Below are positions 9,089 to 18,079 of a stretch of DNA of 64,000 nucleotides, one piece after another. The position numbers and the translations under genes are program-made. The notes below the pieces were generated by a model. That model had not been told where the DNA came from, ran no database searches, and saw only the letters and a program-made list of their open reading frames with translations. Each line of letters begins with the position of its first letter. The first letter of the stretch is position 1. This stretch comes from BOKV01 sp049289295 (GTDB lineage Bacteria; Pseudomonadota; Alphaproteobacteria; Rhizobiales; Rhizobiaceae): the NCBI GenBank assembly GCA_049289295.1, contig JBATLL010000102.1:1-64000 (forward strand), written 5' to 3'.

Positions 9089-10005
9089 GCGACAATAGCG
9101 AAACCTATTCGGCCGCAGCCGAGGTGGGCGCGGTCCGCAAGCGCCGGACCAGGTTCGAACGGATCATGATCGACCTGAAAAAGGCGCCTTTTTCCGCCTG
9201 GTTCGGCATGATCGTCGTCTTCCTTTATGTGTTTGTCGCGGTCTTTGCCGACTTTCTGGCACCCTATGGCGAGGCGCAGGTCTTCCCCACGCCATACGAG
9301 CCCTGGGGTGCCCAGCATGTTTTCGGCACCGACCAGATTGGGCGTGATGTCATGACCCGACTGATCTACGGTGCGCGCAACACGATGGGCATCGCCCTCG
9401 TCACCACACTTCTGTCCTTCCTCATTGGCGGCGGACTGGGCCTGGTCGCTTCGATCGACCGTTCCTGGATCGATCAGATCCTGAGCCGCTCGGTCGACGT
9501 GCTGATGGCCATTCCCAGCCTGATCTTCGCCCTGATGCTGCTTTCCATCTTCGGATCGACGGTCACAAGCCTGATCATGATCATCGCGGTACTTGATTCC
9601 ACGCGCGTCTTTCGCCTTACGCGCGCGGTCGCAATCAATGTCGCCGTGATGGATTACGTCGAAGCGGCACGCCTGCGCGGCGAAGGCATCGGCTGGGTCA
9701 TGCGTCGGGAAATCCTGCCGAACATCCTGCCACCGCTGGTAGCCGAATTCGGGCTGCGTTTCTGTTTCGTGTTCCTCACGATCGCGGCACTTTCGTTCCT
9801 GGGTGTCGGTATCCAGCCACCAACCGCTGACTGGGGTTCTATGGTGCGCGAGAACGCCTCCCTCATCCAGTTTGCCAAATACGATCTCACCGCGGCGTTC
9901 ACGCCCCTCCTCCCGGCATCGGCGATTGCACTGCTGACCGTAGCAGTCAACTTCATCGTCGACTGGTTCCTCCACAAGACAAGCGGGCTTCGCGATGACC
10001 ACTAA
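9085..10005 (+). CDS. ABC transporter permease, DppC-like
   Basis: A 306-residue permease, the second pore subunit. The N-terminal extension and first helix are followed by the motif FGTDQIGRDVMTRLIYGAR, which is characteristic of DppC/OppC proteins, and by the EAA loop YVEAARLRGEGIGWVMRREILPN. It overlaps the preceding gene by 4 bases and the following ATPase gene by 11 bases, showing a single operon. Confidence 0.92.
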   Translation: MSDNSETYSAAAEVGAVRKRRTRFERIMIDLKKAPFSAWFGMIVVFLYVFVAVFADFLAPYGEAQVFPTPYEPWGAQHVFGTDQIGRDVMTRLIYGARNTMGIALVTTLLSFLIGGGLGLVASIDRSWIDQILSRSVDVLMAIPSLIFALMLLSIFGSTVTSLIMIIAVLDSTRVFRLTRAVAINVAVMDYVEAARLRGEGIGWVMRREILPNILPPLVAEFGLRFCFVFLTIAALSFLGVGIQPPTADWGSMVRENASLIQFAKYDLTAAFTPLLPASAIALLTVAVNFIVDWFLHKTSGLRDDH

Positions 10006-11635
10006 GCGCAAGACAGGCCAGAAGGGCGATATCCTGCTCGAGATGCGAGACATTCGCATCGACGGCTTCTCGGATGAACGCTGGCACCAGATCATCAAGG
10101 GTGTGGACCTCACGCTGCGCCGTGGCGAAGTCATGGGCCTCATCGGTGAATCGGGCGCAGGCAAGTCCACGCTCGGCAAGGCTGCGATGGGCTATACCCA
10201 GCCCGGCTGCAAGCTGGTCGGTGGTTCCATCAGTTTTGATGGTATTGATCTGGTGAAGGCGAGCGAAGCGAAGAAGCGTCGGCTGTGGGGCACCCGGATC
10301 GCCTATGTCGCGCAGTCCGCTGCTGCCTCCTTCAACCCTGCCCATCGCCTAATCGATCAGACCGTCGAGGCCGCCACCCGTGAGGGGATCCGCGCCGAAG
10401 CGCAGTCGCGTACGGATGCGGTTGACCTGTTCCGCGCCCTGCAGCTTCCCAATCCCGACACGATTGGCGGCCGCTATCCGCACCAGGTCTCCGGCGGGCA
10501 GTTGCAGCGCGTAATGACCGCGATGGCCATGTCACCCAGGCCCGACCTGATCATTTTCGATGAGCCGACAACCGCACTCGATGTCACGACGCAGGTCGAA
10601 GTGCTGGCGGCGATGCGAAAGATCGTCGAGGAGTTCAACACGGCCGCGATCTACATCACGCATGATCTCGCGGTCGTGGCGCAGATGGCTGACTTCATCA
10701 AGGTCCTGCGCTATGGCGAGGAAGTGGAGCAGGCTCCTACCCGTCAGATGCTGAAATCCCCCGAAAAGGCCTATACGAAGTCGCTCTGGTCCGTGCGTTC
10801 GCTTGAAAAGCCCGAACACAAGGGCAAGGACATCATTCTCGACATCGAGCATGTCGATGCCGCCTATGGTGCCCACAAGGTACTGAATGATGTATCGATC
10901 TCGATACCGCGCGGCAGCACCGTCGCCGTGGTTGGCGAATCCGGTTCCGGCAAATCCACTACCGCAAGGGTAATCACCGGCCTGTTACCGCCCCTGTCCG
11001 GCAAGGTCACCTTCAATGGCTCACCGCTCCCTGCCATGCTGAAGGATCGCACCAAGGATCAGTTGCGCCGCGTCCAGATGATCTACCAGATGGCCGACAC
11101 CGCGATGAACCCGCGCCAGACCGTGGAGGAAATCATCGGCAGGCCGCTGGAATTCTATCTCGGCCTCACAGGCAAGGCGCGCGAGGCGCGCGTCATCGAA
11201 CTGCTCAAGATGATCGAACTCGATGACAGCTTCATGGACCGCCTGCCTTCGGAACTGTCGGGCGGGCAGAAGCAGCGCATCTGCATTGCCAGGGCGCTTG
11301 CCGCGGAGCCGGAACTCATCATCTGCGATGAAGTGACATCCGCCCTCGACCAGATCGTCCAGGAAGGCATTCTCAAGCTGCTTTTGCGCCTGCAGAAGGA
11401 GTTCGGGATCACCTACCTGTTCATTACCCACGACATTGCAACGGTAAAGGCGATCTCCGATGAAATCGTCGTCATGTTCCAGGGCAAGGTTGTCGAACAG
11501 GGGCTGAAGAGCGAAATCCTGTCGCCGCCCTTCCCCGAATATACCCAGTTGCTGCTTTCCTCTGTCCCCGACATGGACCCGGACTGGCTCACGAACCTGC
11601 TGAAGGAACGCTCAGCCGAGCAGCCCGCGAAGTAG
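9995..11635 (+). CDS. Fused double ATPase of a peptide-type ABC transporter (DppD-DppF fusion)
   Basis: A 546-residue protein with two complete ABC ATPase domains, as in GsiA/YejF. Domain 1 has Walker A GESGAGKST near residue 51, the signature SGGQLQR and Walker B LIIFDEPTTALD. Domain 2 has GESGSGKST near residue 313, SGGQKQR and LIICDEVTSALD. It supplies energy to the two upstream permeases. A zinc-type OppC-terminal segment follows each domain, usual in this family. No separate fifth subunit is needed, so the operon is complete with the divergent binding proteins. Confidence 0.92.
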   Translation: MTTKRKTGQKGDILLEMRDIRIDGFSDERWHQIIKGVDLTLRRGEVMGLIGESGAGKSTLGKAAMGYTQPGCKLVGGSISFDGIDLVKASEAKKRRLWGTRIAYVAQSAAASFNPAHRLIDQTVEAATREGIRAEAQSRTDAVDLFRALQLPNPDTIGGRYPHQVSGGQLQRVMTAMAMSPRPDLIIFDEPTTALDVTTQVEVLAAMRKIVEEFNTAAIYITHDLAVVAQMADFIKVLRYGEEVEQAPTRQMLKSPEKAYTKSLWSVRSLEKPEHKGKDIILDIEHVDAAYGAHKVLNDVSISIPRGSTVAVVGESGSGKSTTARVITGLLPPLSGKVTFNGSPLPAMLKDRTKDQLRRVQMIYQMADTAMNPRQTVEEIIGRPLEFYLGLTGKAREARVIELLKMIELDDSFMDRLPSELSGGQKQRICIARALAAEPELIICDEVTSALDQIVQEGILKLLLRLQKEFGITYLFITHDIATVKAISDEIVVMFQGKVVEQGLKSEILSPPFPEYTQLLLSSVPDMDPDWLTNLLKERSAEQPAK

Positions 11636-11672
11636 GCCTGACCCAAGCATCATTTCACCCAGAGCCGCGCGA

Positions 11673-13283
11673 TCAGTGCTGACCCGCGCAGATCATTTCG
11701 GCAGCTTTTTCCGCGATCATGATCGTTGGCGCATTGGTATTGCCACCGACTAACGTGGGCATCACCGATGCATCGACAACCCGCAACCCTTCCATGCCAT
11801 GGACCTTGAGCTGGGGATCGACAACGGCGAGCGGATCGACGCCCATCTTGCACGTGCCGACCGGATGGTAGACCGTGTCGGCGCGCGCGCGAATATGCTC
11901 TTCCCATTGCGCGTCAGTCATTCCTGCATGGGTAAACATTTCGCTCTTGCGATACTTGGCGAGCGGCTCGGTTTCGAGGATTTCGCGCGTGATCTTGGCG
12001 CCCTTGATGAGAAGCTTCACGTCCCGCTCATCCGAAAGGAAGGCTGGATCAATGCCTGGGGCTGCCATCGGATCGCTGCTCTCCAGGAATACCGTTCCGC
12101 GTGAATGTGGACGCAACACGCAGACATGGCAGGAATAGCCATAACCAAGTCGCAGCTTGCGGGCATGGTCTTCCACCAGGGCAACGACGAAATGAAGCTG
12201 GATATCGGGTCGCTTCAAGGACGGGTCAGACTTGAGAAAGGCACCGCTTTCTGCGAATGGCGTGGCCACCATGCCGCTGCCATTGCGCCGCCATTGCATT
12301 GCTTCGCGGATCAGGCGCACCGTCCCGGCCAGCCCGATACCAACCAGGTTCGTGTCATTGGACCTGTAGTTCAGAATGAAATCGATGTGATCGACCAGGT
12401 TCTGTCCCACGCCGGGCAGATCATGAACGGGTTCTATGCCGTGCCGACGCAGGGCTTCGCCATCGCCCACACCCGAAAGCTGCAGCAATTGCGGTGAATT
12501 GAACGCTCCTCCGCACAGGATGACTTCCTTGCGCGCTTCGGCGCGTTCCTCCTTGCCGCCCTTGCGATAGGTGACCGCCTTCGCCCGCCTGCCCTCGAAA
12601 AGAATCTTCGTCGCGTGCGCACCGGTAATGACCGTCAGGTTCTTGCGATCCATGACAGGGTGCAGATAGGCGCGCGCGCTGGAACAGCGCTCGCCGCGCT
12701 TGGCTTCGTCATGAAACTGCGTGACCTGATAATGCCCGACGCCTTCCTGCTGCGGCCCGTTGAAATCATCATTGGTACGGTATTGCAGGCTGTTGGCTGC
12801 CTCGATGAAGGCCCTCGAAACCGGGCGCGGTTCCCGCTGGTCGGAAACCTGCAAGGGCCCGCTGCTGCCATGCAGGGCATCTTCGCCACGCACATTGCCC
12901 TCTGCCTTGCGGAAGTAGGGAAGGACATCCTTGTACGACCAGCCCTCGCAACCGCCATTGGCCCAGTCGTCATAGTCGGAAGCATGGCCGCGCACATAAA
13001 GCATCGCATTGATGGCGCTGGAACCTCCGAGCGCCTTGCCACGGGGCTGATAGCCTCGCCGCCCGTTGAGGCCTTTCTGGGGCACGGTTTCAAAGGCCCA
13101 GTTGCTGATCCTGGGTCGGCCGGGAAGCATGCCAATCACGCCAAGGGGTGTGCGAATGAGGAAATGGTCACCCCTGCCGCCCGCTTCGAGAAGGCACACG
13201 CTCGTATGCGCATCTTCGCTCAGCCGCGACGCCAGCACCGACCCTGCCGAGCCGCCGCCAACAATCACATAGTCGAATGCCAT
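11673..13283 (-). CDS. GMC-family FAD oxidoreductase (choline dehydrogenase-like)
   Basis: A 536-residue glucose-methanol-choline oxidoreductase. The FAD-binding motif VIVGGGSAGSVLASRL begins at residue 6, the GMC signature region GKALGGSSAINAMLYVRGH follows, and the C-terminal catalytic histidine region HPVGTCKMG and NTNAPTIMIAEKAAEMI are present. Members oxidise alcohols such as choline or polyethylene glycol. GGGGAGG lies 7 bases before the ATG. There is no betaine aldehyde dehydrogenase or betI next to it, so choline dehydrogenase is only one option. It stands alone between a convergent transporter and the divergent DapA-like gene. Confidence 0.85.
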   Translation of the reverse strand: MAFDYVIVGGGSAGSVLASRLSEDAHTSVCLLEAGGRGDHFLIRTPLGVIGMLPGRPRISNWAFETVPQKGLNGRRGYQPRGKALGGSSAINAMLYVRGHASDYDDWANGGCEGWSYKDVLPYFRKAEGNVRGEDALHGSSGPLQVSDQREPRPVSRAFIEAANSLQYRTNDDFNGPQQEGVGHYQVTQFHDEAKRGERCSSARAYLHPVMDRKNLTVITGAHATKILFEGRRAKAVTYRKGGKEERAEARKEVILCGGAFNSPQLLQLSGVGDGEALRRHGIEPVHDLPGVGQNLVDHIDFILNYRSNDTNLVGIGLAGTVRLIREAMQWRRNGSGMVATPFAESGAFLKSDPSLKRPDIQLHFVVALVEDHARKLRLGYGYSCHVCVLRPHSRGTVFLESSDPMAAPGIDPAFLSDERDVKLLIKGAKITREILETEPLAKYRKSEMFTHAGMTDAQWEEHIRARADTVYHPVGTCKMGVDPLAVVDPQLKVHGMEGLRVVDASVMPTLVGGNTNAPTIMIAEKAAEMICAGQH

Positions 13284-13520
13284 GCCGATTCCTCCCCAAG
13301 ACGGCCCCAGGCGGCCTCAAATGGCCAACCTCACCGGCAAATGTTGCACCAATCCCACCAGCCGATCAATGCGATTGTCAGCCGTGATACTGCGAACACC
13401 GTGGGACAGGCCGGTCGGCAAATACCCTGTTCCGCCCGCTACACGGATGGGATAAGGACTGCACATCGGATCATTTCATGTCGAAAGACCGTTTTCACGC
13501 CCTGCACACGGAATTGCATC

Positions 13521-14429
13521 ATGAGAAAACCACGCGGCATTGTCTGCCCACTCCTGACACCCTGCAACGTGGACGGCTCGATTGTTCGCGATCTGTGGGT
13601 TTCCCATGCCGCCTGGGTGCTGGAACAGGGAGCGCACTATCTTTCGCCCTTCGGAACCACCGGCGAAGCAACATCCTTCACAACTGCACAGCGCATAGAA
13701 GCGCTTGATTGGCTGATCGAGTCCGGCATCCCTGCTGACAGGCTCATGCCCGGCACCGGTGTGCCATCGCTGGGCGAGACCACGCAATTGTCGCTGCATG
13801 CCGCCAGGGCTGGCTGCACCGCTGTCATGGTGCTGCCTTCCTTCTTCTATGTTCAGGCTGGCGATGACGGTCAGGCGCGTTTCTACACTGAACTGGTCGA
13901 GGCAATTGCTGATACTGGCGCGGGGCTGATCCTCTATCACATTCCGCAAAACTCCGGCGTCAAGGTTTCACCATCCCTCTCCGCGCATCTCGCGCAGGCA
14001 TTTCCGCGCACGATCGTTGCCTACAAGGACAGTTCCGGCGACTGGAACAATACCGCCGCCATCATCGCGGCGGCACCGGGCCTGTCGGTCTTTCCCGGCT
14101 CCGAGACCTTCCTCTCCACCGGTTTGCAGGAGGGCGCTGCCGGGTGCATTTCGGCCACCGTAAATCTCAACTCTGCCGCTATCCGCGCGGTGCATGACGG
14201 CTTCGCCGCTGGCCAGGATGTTGGCGAAGCGGACGATGCGATCAAGCGCTTTCGCCACATCGTTCAGGATGCCGGGCTGATCGGTTCCATGAAGGCACTG
14301 CTGGCTGTCACATCAGGCGATGATCGCTGGCTCAACCTGCGCCCGCCCCATCTCGACGCAAAAAGGCAGCAGGGTCAGGCCCTTCTGGCTGCGCTGGGCG
14401 AGATGGCGAACCATATCCCGCGCCACTAG
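13521..14429 (+). CDS. Dihydrodipicolinate synthase-family lyase/aldolase
   Basis: A 302-residue TIM-barrel protein of the DapA/N-acetylneuraminate lyase family. The GTTGE motif is at residues 45-49, the catalytic tyrosine at 139 (LYHIP) and the Schiff-base lysine at 169 (YKDSSGD). The family condenses or cleaves pyruvate with aldehydes. Because it is isolated and next to an alcohol oxidase-like gene, a catabolic aldolase or dehydratase role is more likely than lysine synthesis. I start it at 13521, where similarity begins; the longer open frame upstream is antisense to the GMC gene. The ribosome site is weak. Confidence 0.82.
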   Translation: MRKPRGIVCPLLTPCNVDGSIVRDLWVSHAAWVLEQGAHYLSPFGTTGEATSFTTAQRIEALDWLIESGIPADRLMPGTGVPSLGETTQLSLHAARAGCTAVMVLPSFFYVQAGDDGQARFYTELVEAIADTGAGLILYHIPQNSGVKVSPSLSAHLAQAFPRTIVAYKDSSGDWNNTAAIIAAAPGLSVFPGSETFLSTGLQEGAAGCISATVNLNSAAIRAVHDGFAAGQDVGEADDAIKRFRHIVQDAGLIGSMKALLAVTSGDDRWLNLRPPHLDAKRQQGQALLAALGEMANHIPRH

Positions 14430-14506
14430 CGTCCTGCTGGACCATAAATAGATAACATTATCAAGCGCTTGCGTCGGATAGTTGAATCAGACTGGCAGCC
14501 ATCCTG

Positions 14507-15229
14507 TCAGCTTGTGCGGCCAAGATAGTCGGCAATCCGCCCGCCCTTGCTGCCATCCAGCATTTCCTCAGGTGTGCCGACACTGTCGACCTGCCCATCC
14601 ACAACCAGTGCGATCCTGTCGCTCAGCATGCGTGCATCTTCCGGCTGGTGAGTGACGAGCAGGATCGTCATGCGCCGCTCCGCATGCAGCGCCGTAACTA
14701 GCGCCAGCATTTCCGCACGCAAGGCCGGTCCCAGCGAGGCGAAAGGTTCGTCCAGCAGCAGCACTGGCCGATCCATCAGAAGGGTCCGCGCAAGCGCTGC
14801 GCGCTGGCGTTCTCCTCCGGACAATTCGTAGGGAAGCCTTGCCTCCTTTCCCTCCAGGCCGGTGCGGGCAAGGGCCTCGCGCACAGCCTCCCTTTGCCCG
14901 GCATCGAGTTTCAGGGATGAAGACAGGGCCAACCCTGCATTGTCAGCGACACTCAGATGCGAAAACAGGTTATTGTCCTGGAACATCATCGATACCGGCC
15001 GTTCCTCCGGTTCAAGCCCTGCCATATCCTGCCCGCCGATCCGCACGAAACCCGAGGCAGGAACGATGAAACCAGCAACCATGTCCAGAAGTGTCGATTT
15101 GCCCGAACCGCTCGGACCGATGATGGCCATGATCTGGCCCGCCTCGACAGTGAGCGAAAATCGGAAAGTCTGCGACTGCCAGGCAAATTCAACCCGGTCG
15201 AGTTCCACTCTCTCACCGCTCATGCTCAA
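14507..15229 (-). CDS. thiQ: Thiamine ABC transporter ATPase ThiQ
   Basis: A 240-residue ABC ATPase with Walker A GPSGSGKST, signature LSGGERQR and Walker B VLLLDEPFASLGP. It energises thiamine/TPP uptake with ThiP and ThiB. The segment FQDNNLFSHLSVADN is typical of ThiQ. It overlaps the end of thiP by 17 bases (or by 11 if the second ATG at 15223 is used) and is last in the TPP-riboswitch-controlled operon. Confidence 0.9.
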   Translation of the reverse strand: MSMSGERVELDRVEFAWQSQTFRFSLTVEAGQIMAIIGPSGSGKSTLLDMVAGFIVPASGFVRIGGQDMAGLEPEERPVSMMFQDNNLFSHLSVADNAGLALSSSLKLDAGQREAVREALARTGLEGKEARLPYELSGGERQRAALARTLLMDRPVLLLDEPFASLGPALRAEMLALVTALHAERRMTILLVTHQPEDARMLSDRIALVVDGQVDSVGTPEEMLDGSKGGRIADYLGRTS

Positions 15230-16844
15230 CGCCCTTTGTGCCTGCCCACATCAACATCAGCACCAGCACGCTCAGGATGAGCGCCAGGCCTGCCGCATCA
15301 TGGGTCCGATAACTGCCCATCCTTGCATAAAGCAGCCAGGGCAAGGTTTGCAGATCGCTACTGCCGAACAGGGCTATGGCACCCAGATCGCCCAGCGATA
15401 GCGCCATGGCAAAGGCAAACGCGCCCATGATTGCCCGTATCAGGACAGGCAAGTCCAGCAGGCGAAAACGGTTCCAGCCTCCGATTGCCAGCGATCGCGC
15501 CAGTCGCTCATGCTGGCTGAAGTAGCGATCATGCGCCGGACGCAGTGTCCTCAGCACGAAGGGCAGCGCCATCATGGCATTGACACCAACGAGTACCACC
15601 GGTGCGGCAACCCGCATCTGCCCTGTTCCTGCCAACAGGACGAACCAACCAGCGCCAAGCACGATGGGCGAAAGGGCGAGCACTGCGTTGCTGGCCCCAG
15701 AAGCAAGAAGGCCGGAAAGCCCCGCCCTTGCACCACTGCCCGCATTGGCAAGGTTTGCGCGCAACAGCAGGAAACCAAGTAAGACCGATATCGATGCCGA
15801 CAGCAGGCCGACGACAAGGCTCGTCGCCAGCGCGCCGTGAAATGCTTTTTCACCCAGGAGTTTCAAGAGATCGGCCTGCAGGCCGCGCCACGCAATCGCC
15901 GCGACAGGTGCTGTTACATAGAGTGTCGAGCAGGCCACGAGCATCATCGCGAGCACCAGGCCGCTGAAACCAAGGCGCGGTGTCCAGACGGCACGCGAAA
16001 GACTGTCCCTGCCCTCCGTGGCTGGGCTGGCAATGCGCGCGAGCAGGAAAACCACCAGCCCCGCCAGCAGCAACTGGACAAGCGTAAGGGCTGCCGCCCT
16101 TGCCGGATCGAAGTCGAAACGCAGCGACTGGTAGATCGCCACTTCAAGCGTCGTCGCGCGGGGCCCGCCTCCCAGTGTCAGCACGATGGTAAAGGAGGTT
16201 GCGCAAAGCAGGAAAACCAGACCCGCAATACCCGGCAGGGCGGTGCGCAGTCGTGGCCATTCGACGATGCGGAAAAGGCTGCCCGCGCGAAGGCCGAGCT
16301 GTGCGCCGATGCGCCAGTTCTGTTCCGGGATGGACTGAAGCGCCTCCAGGAAAAGGCGCACCGCCAGCGGCATGTTGAAGAACACATGCGCGATCAGAAT
16401 GCCTTCCAGCCCGAAAATGCCGTTCCATGCTCCAAGGCCCCACTGGTTGACCCACCATCCTGCCACGCCTGAGCGTCCCAGAAGCGCGATGAGGGCCAAC
16501 ACTACCGCTATGGCAGGCAGGGCCAGCGGTAGCGCGTGCAATGCGAGAACAATTCGCCTGCCGGGAAAATCTCCAAGCCGGAAAATGGCCCGCGCAATGA
16601 AGATTGCCGGTATCACGGAAAGGAGGGTGGAAAGGGTAGCCTGCCACAGCGTGAAAGTCGCAACCCGAAGCAGGTAACCATCGATCTGGCCGACAAGATT
16701 ATCGGGCGCGCGCAGTGCCGGCAGGATCAGGCCAAACAGCGCACCGCTGCTGACAAGCGCAAGGAAAGCCGCAGCGACCAGTCCGCCAGGATGACCTTTC
16801 ACCAATGTCCGCGGTAGCAGACTGGACGCGCCGCCAGCAGCCAT
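15213..16844 (-). CDS. thiP: Thiamine ABC transporter permease ThiP
   Basis: A 543-residue, very hydrophobic permease made of two fused repeats of about six helices each. Each repeat contains an EAA-type loop (QNWRIGAQLGLRAGSLFRIVEWPRLR; SQHERLARSLAIGGWNRFRLLDLPVL), as expected for ThiP and related iron/thiamine permeases. It lies 2 bases after thiB and overlaps thiQ, so the three genes form one transcript. Confidence 0.92.
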   Translation of the reverse strand: MAAGGASSLLPRTLVKGHPGGLVAAAFLALVSSGALFGLILPALRAPDNLVGQIDGYLLRVATFTLWQATLSTLLSVIPAIFIARAIFRLGDFPGRRIVLALHALPLALPAIAVVLALIALLGRSGVAGWWVNQWGLGAWNGIFGLEGILIAHVFFNMPLAVRLFLEALQSIPEQNWRIGAQLGLRAGSLFRIVEWPRLRTALPGIAGLVFLLCATSFTIVLTLGGGPRATTLEVAIYQSLRFDFDPARAAALTLVQLLLAGLVVFLLARIASPATEGRDSLSRAVWTPRLGFSGLVLAMMLVACSTLYVTAPVAAIAWRGLQADLLKLLGEKAFHGALATSLVVGLLSASISVLLGFLLLRANLANAGSGARAGLSGLLASGASNAVLALSPIVLGAGWFVLLAGTGQMRVAAPVVLVGVNAMMALPFVLRTLRPAHDRYFSQHERLARSLAIGGWNRFRLLDLPVLIRAIMGAFAFAMALSLGDLGAIALFGSSDLQTLPWLLYARMGSYRTHDAAGLALILSVLVLMLMWAGTKGVEHER

Positions 16845-16846
16845 TG

Positions 16847-17851
16847 TCAGCGCGCCAGGCTCATTGCGTCAAGCCACTCCGCCACCCATTGCTGGCGACT
16901 GGCTGTCACTTCCTCGCTCGAAAAGATCAGTGCTGGCTCAGGCTTTGGAATGGCACTGAAAACGGCGTCGAGCGGTTTGGAAGTTGCTGCGGCAGGAAGC
17001 ATCCAGTTGGTTTGCGGAATGATGTCCTGGAAGGCCGGTGAAATCATGAAGGACAAGAACTGCGCGGCCAGCGGATTCCCTGCGCCCGTGAGCGTCATGC
17101 CAGCCACTTCAACCTGCATGTAGTGTCCTTCCGAAAAGGCAGCAGCCTTGTAGCGCTCACTGCCTTCCGCGATCCGGTGATAGGCTTCCGAAGTGGTATA
17201 GGAAAGCACCATCGGCGCTTCTCCTGACGTGAACAGGCCATAGGCCTCGCTCCAGCCTGGCGTCACGGTCAGCACCCTTGAGGAAAACTTCTTCCAGGCC
17301 TCGCCTGCACCATCGCCAAATACCTTGCGCGCCCACAGCACCAGACCGAGGCCAGGCGTCGATGTTCTGGGATCCTGGATCACGATCTTCTGTGCCGCGT
17401 CCCCCTCGAACAGTTCCTTCAGGCTCGAAGGCGGTGTCGTGATCGCCTCGCTGTCGTACATGACGGCGAAATATCCATAGTCATAGGGCAGGAACAGGCT
17501 GTCGTTCCAGCCGTTGGGAACTGCAAGCCCTGCCGTCGCAATACCGTGTTCGGCAAAGAGGCCGCTCGCCGCAGCATCGGCTGTCAGATTTGTATCAAGC
17601 CCCAGAACGATGTCAGCCTGCCCACCGGCTCCTTCCAGCTTGACCCGGTTGAGCAAAGCGACCCCATCGGCAACTGGTACAAACACCAGTTCGCACGAGC
17701 AGATCGCCTCGAATGCAGTCTTGACCTGCGGACCCGGACCCCAGTCGGCGGTAAAACTCTCATAGGTATAGACAGTGAGCCTGTCAGCTGCCGCCGCAGG
17801 CAAGGCAGCGAAAAGGGAAATGGCTGCAAGCAATTGGGTGGTTCTGTGCAT
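16847..17851 (-). CDS. thiB: Thiamine/TPP-binding periplasmic protein ThiB
   Basis: A 334-residue binding protein. The signal peptide (MHRTTQLLAAISLFAALPAAAA) is followed by LTVYTYESFTADWGPG, the normal mature start of ThiB, and by the conserved WNDSLFLPYDYGYFAVMYD. The start at 17851 has AAGGAGG ideally placed; the longer frame to 17977 would run through the riboswitch and is excluded. It is the first gene after the TPP riboswitch and its ribosome site can be masked by an RNA hairpin. Confidence 0.92.
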   Translation of the reverse strand: MHRTTQLLAAISLFAALPAAAADRLTVYTYESFTADWGPGPQVKTAFEAICSCELVFVPVADGVALLNRVKLEGAGGQADIVLGLDTNLTADAAASGLFAEHGIATAGLAVPNGWNDSLFLPYDYGYFAVMYDSEAITTPPSSLKELFEGDAAQKIVIQDPRTSTPGLGLVLWARKVFGDGAGEAWKKFSSRVLTVTPGWSEAYGLFTSGEAPMVLSYTTSEAYHRIAEGSERYKAAAFSEGHYMQVEVAGMTLTGAGNPLAAQFLSFMISPAFQDIIPQTNWMLPAAATSKPLDAVFSAIPKPEPALIFSSEEVTASRQQWVAEWLDAMSLAR

Positions 17852-17853
17852 CT

Positions 17854-17885
17854 GCGCCTCCTTGGCAAGTGTGGAAGGAAGGCGC
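17854..17885 (-). promoter_or_regulatory. Shine-Dalgarno-masking hairpin of thiB
   Basis: On the minus strand GCGCCTTCCTT (complement of 17875-17885) can pair with AAGGAGGCGC (complement of 17854-17863), which contains the thiB ribosome site, with one bulged base and an 11-base loop. This would shut translation when formed. The conserved GGAGGGA at the 3' end of the riboswitch aptamer could pair with TCCTTCC and prevent it. This switching scheme is my inference from the complementarity. Confidence 0.6.
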
Positions 17886-17897
17886 CTGATTGCGCTT

Positions 17898-17990
17898 CTA
17901 ATCCCTCCGCCGGTTCTAGCCGGATCAGGTTCAGCGGGTTGGCAAGTGCCTCTCAGCCGCAAGATCGTTTGCAGCACCCCGTTAGAGCGA
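17898..17990 (-). promoter_or_regulatory. TPP riboswitch (THI element)
   Basis: Read on the minus strand, the leader contains the conserved blocks of the THI box in order: GGGGTGC, GCTGAGAGG, CAACCCGCTGAACCTGATC, then CCGGCTAGAACCGGCGGAGGGA. The outer helix can be closed by TCTAA at about 17984-17988 with TTAGA at about 17896-17900. It senses thiamine pyrophosphate and represses thiBPQ when the cofactor is abundant. It lies about 47 bases upstream of the thiB start. Confidence 0.95.
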
Positions 17991-18079
17991 GACCGACTCT
18001 AATGGAGCCGTTGAAGGCCCGCAAGTGTTTCACGGGTTCGGCTTGCACAAATCCTTGGCCATGCTAGACCGCCAGCACC

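Noticed and set aside
12615..13520. Long open frame continuing upstream of the DapA-like gene (total 604 codons from 12615)
   Set aside because: The upstream part is antisense to the well-supported GMC gene and shows no protein family signal; the DapA fold begins at 13521.
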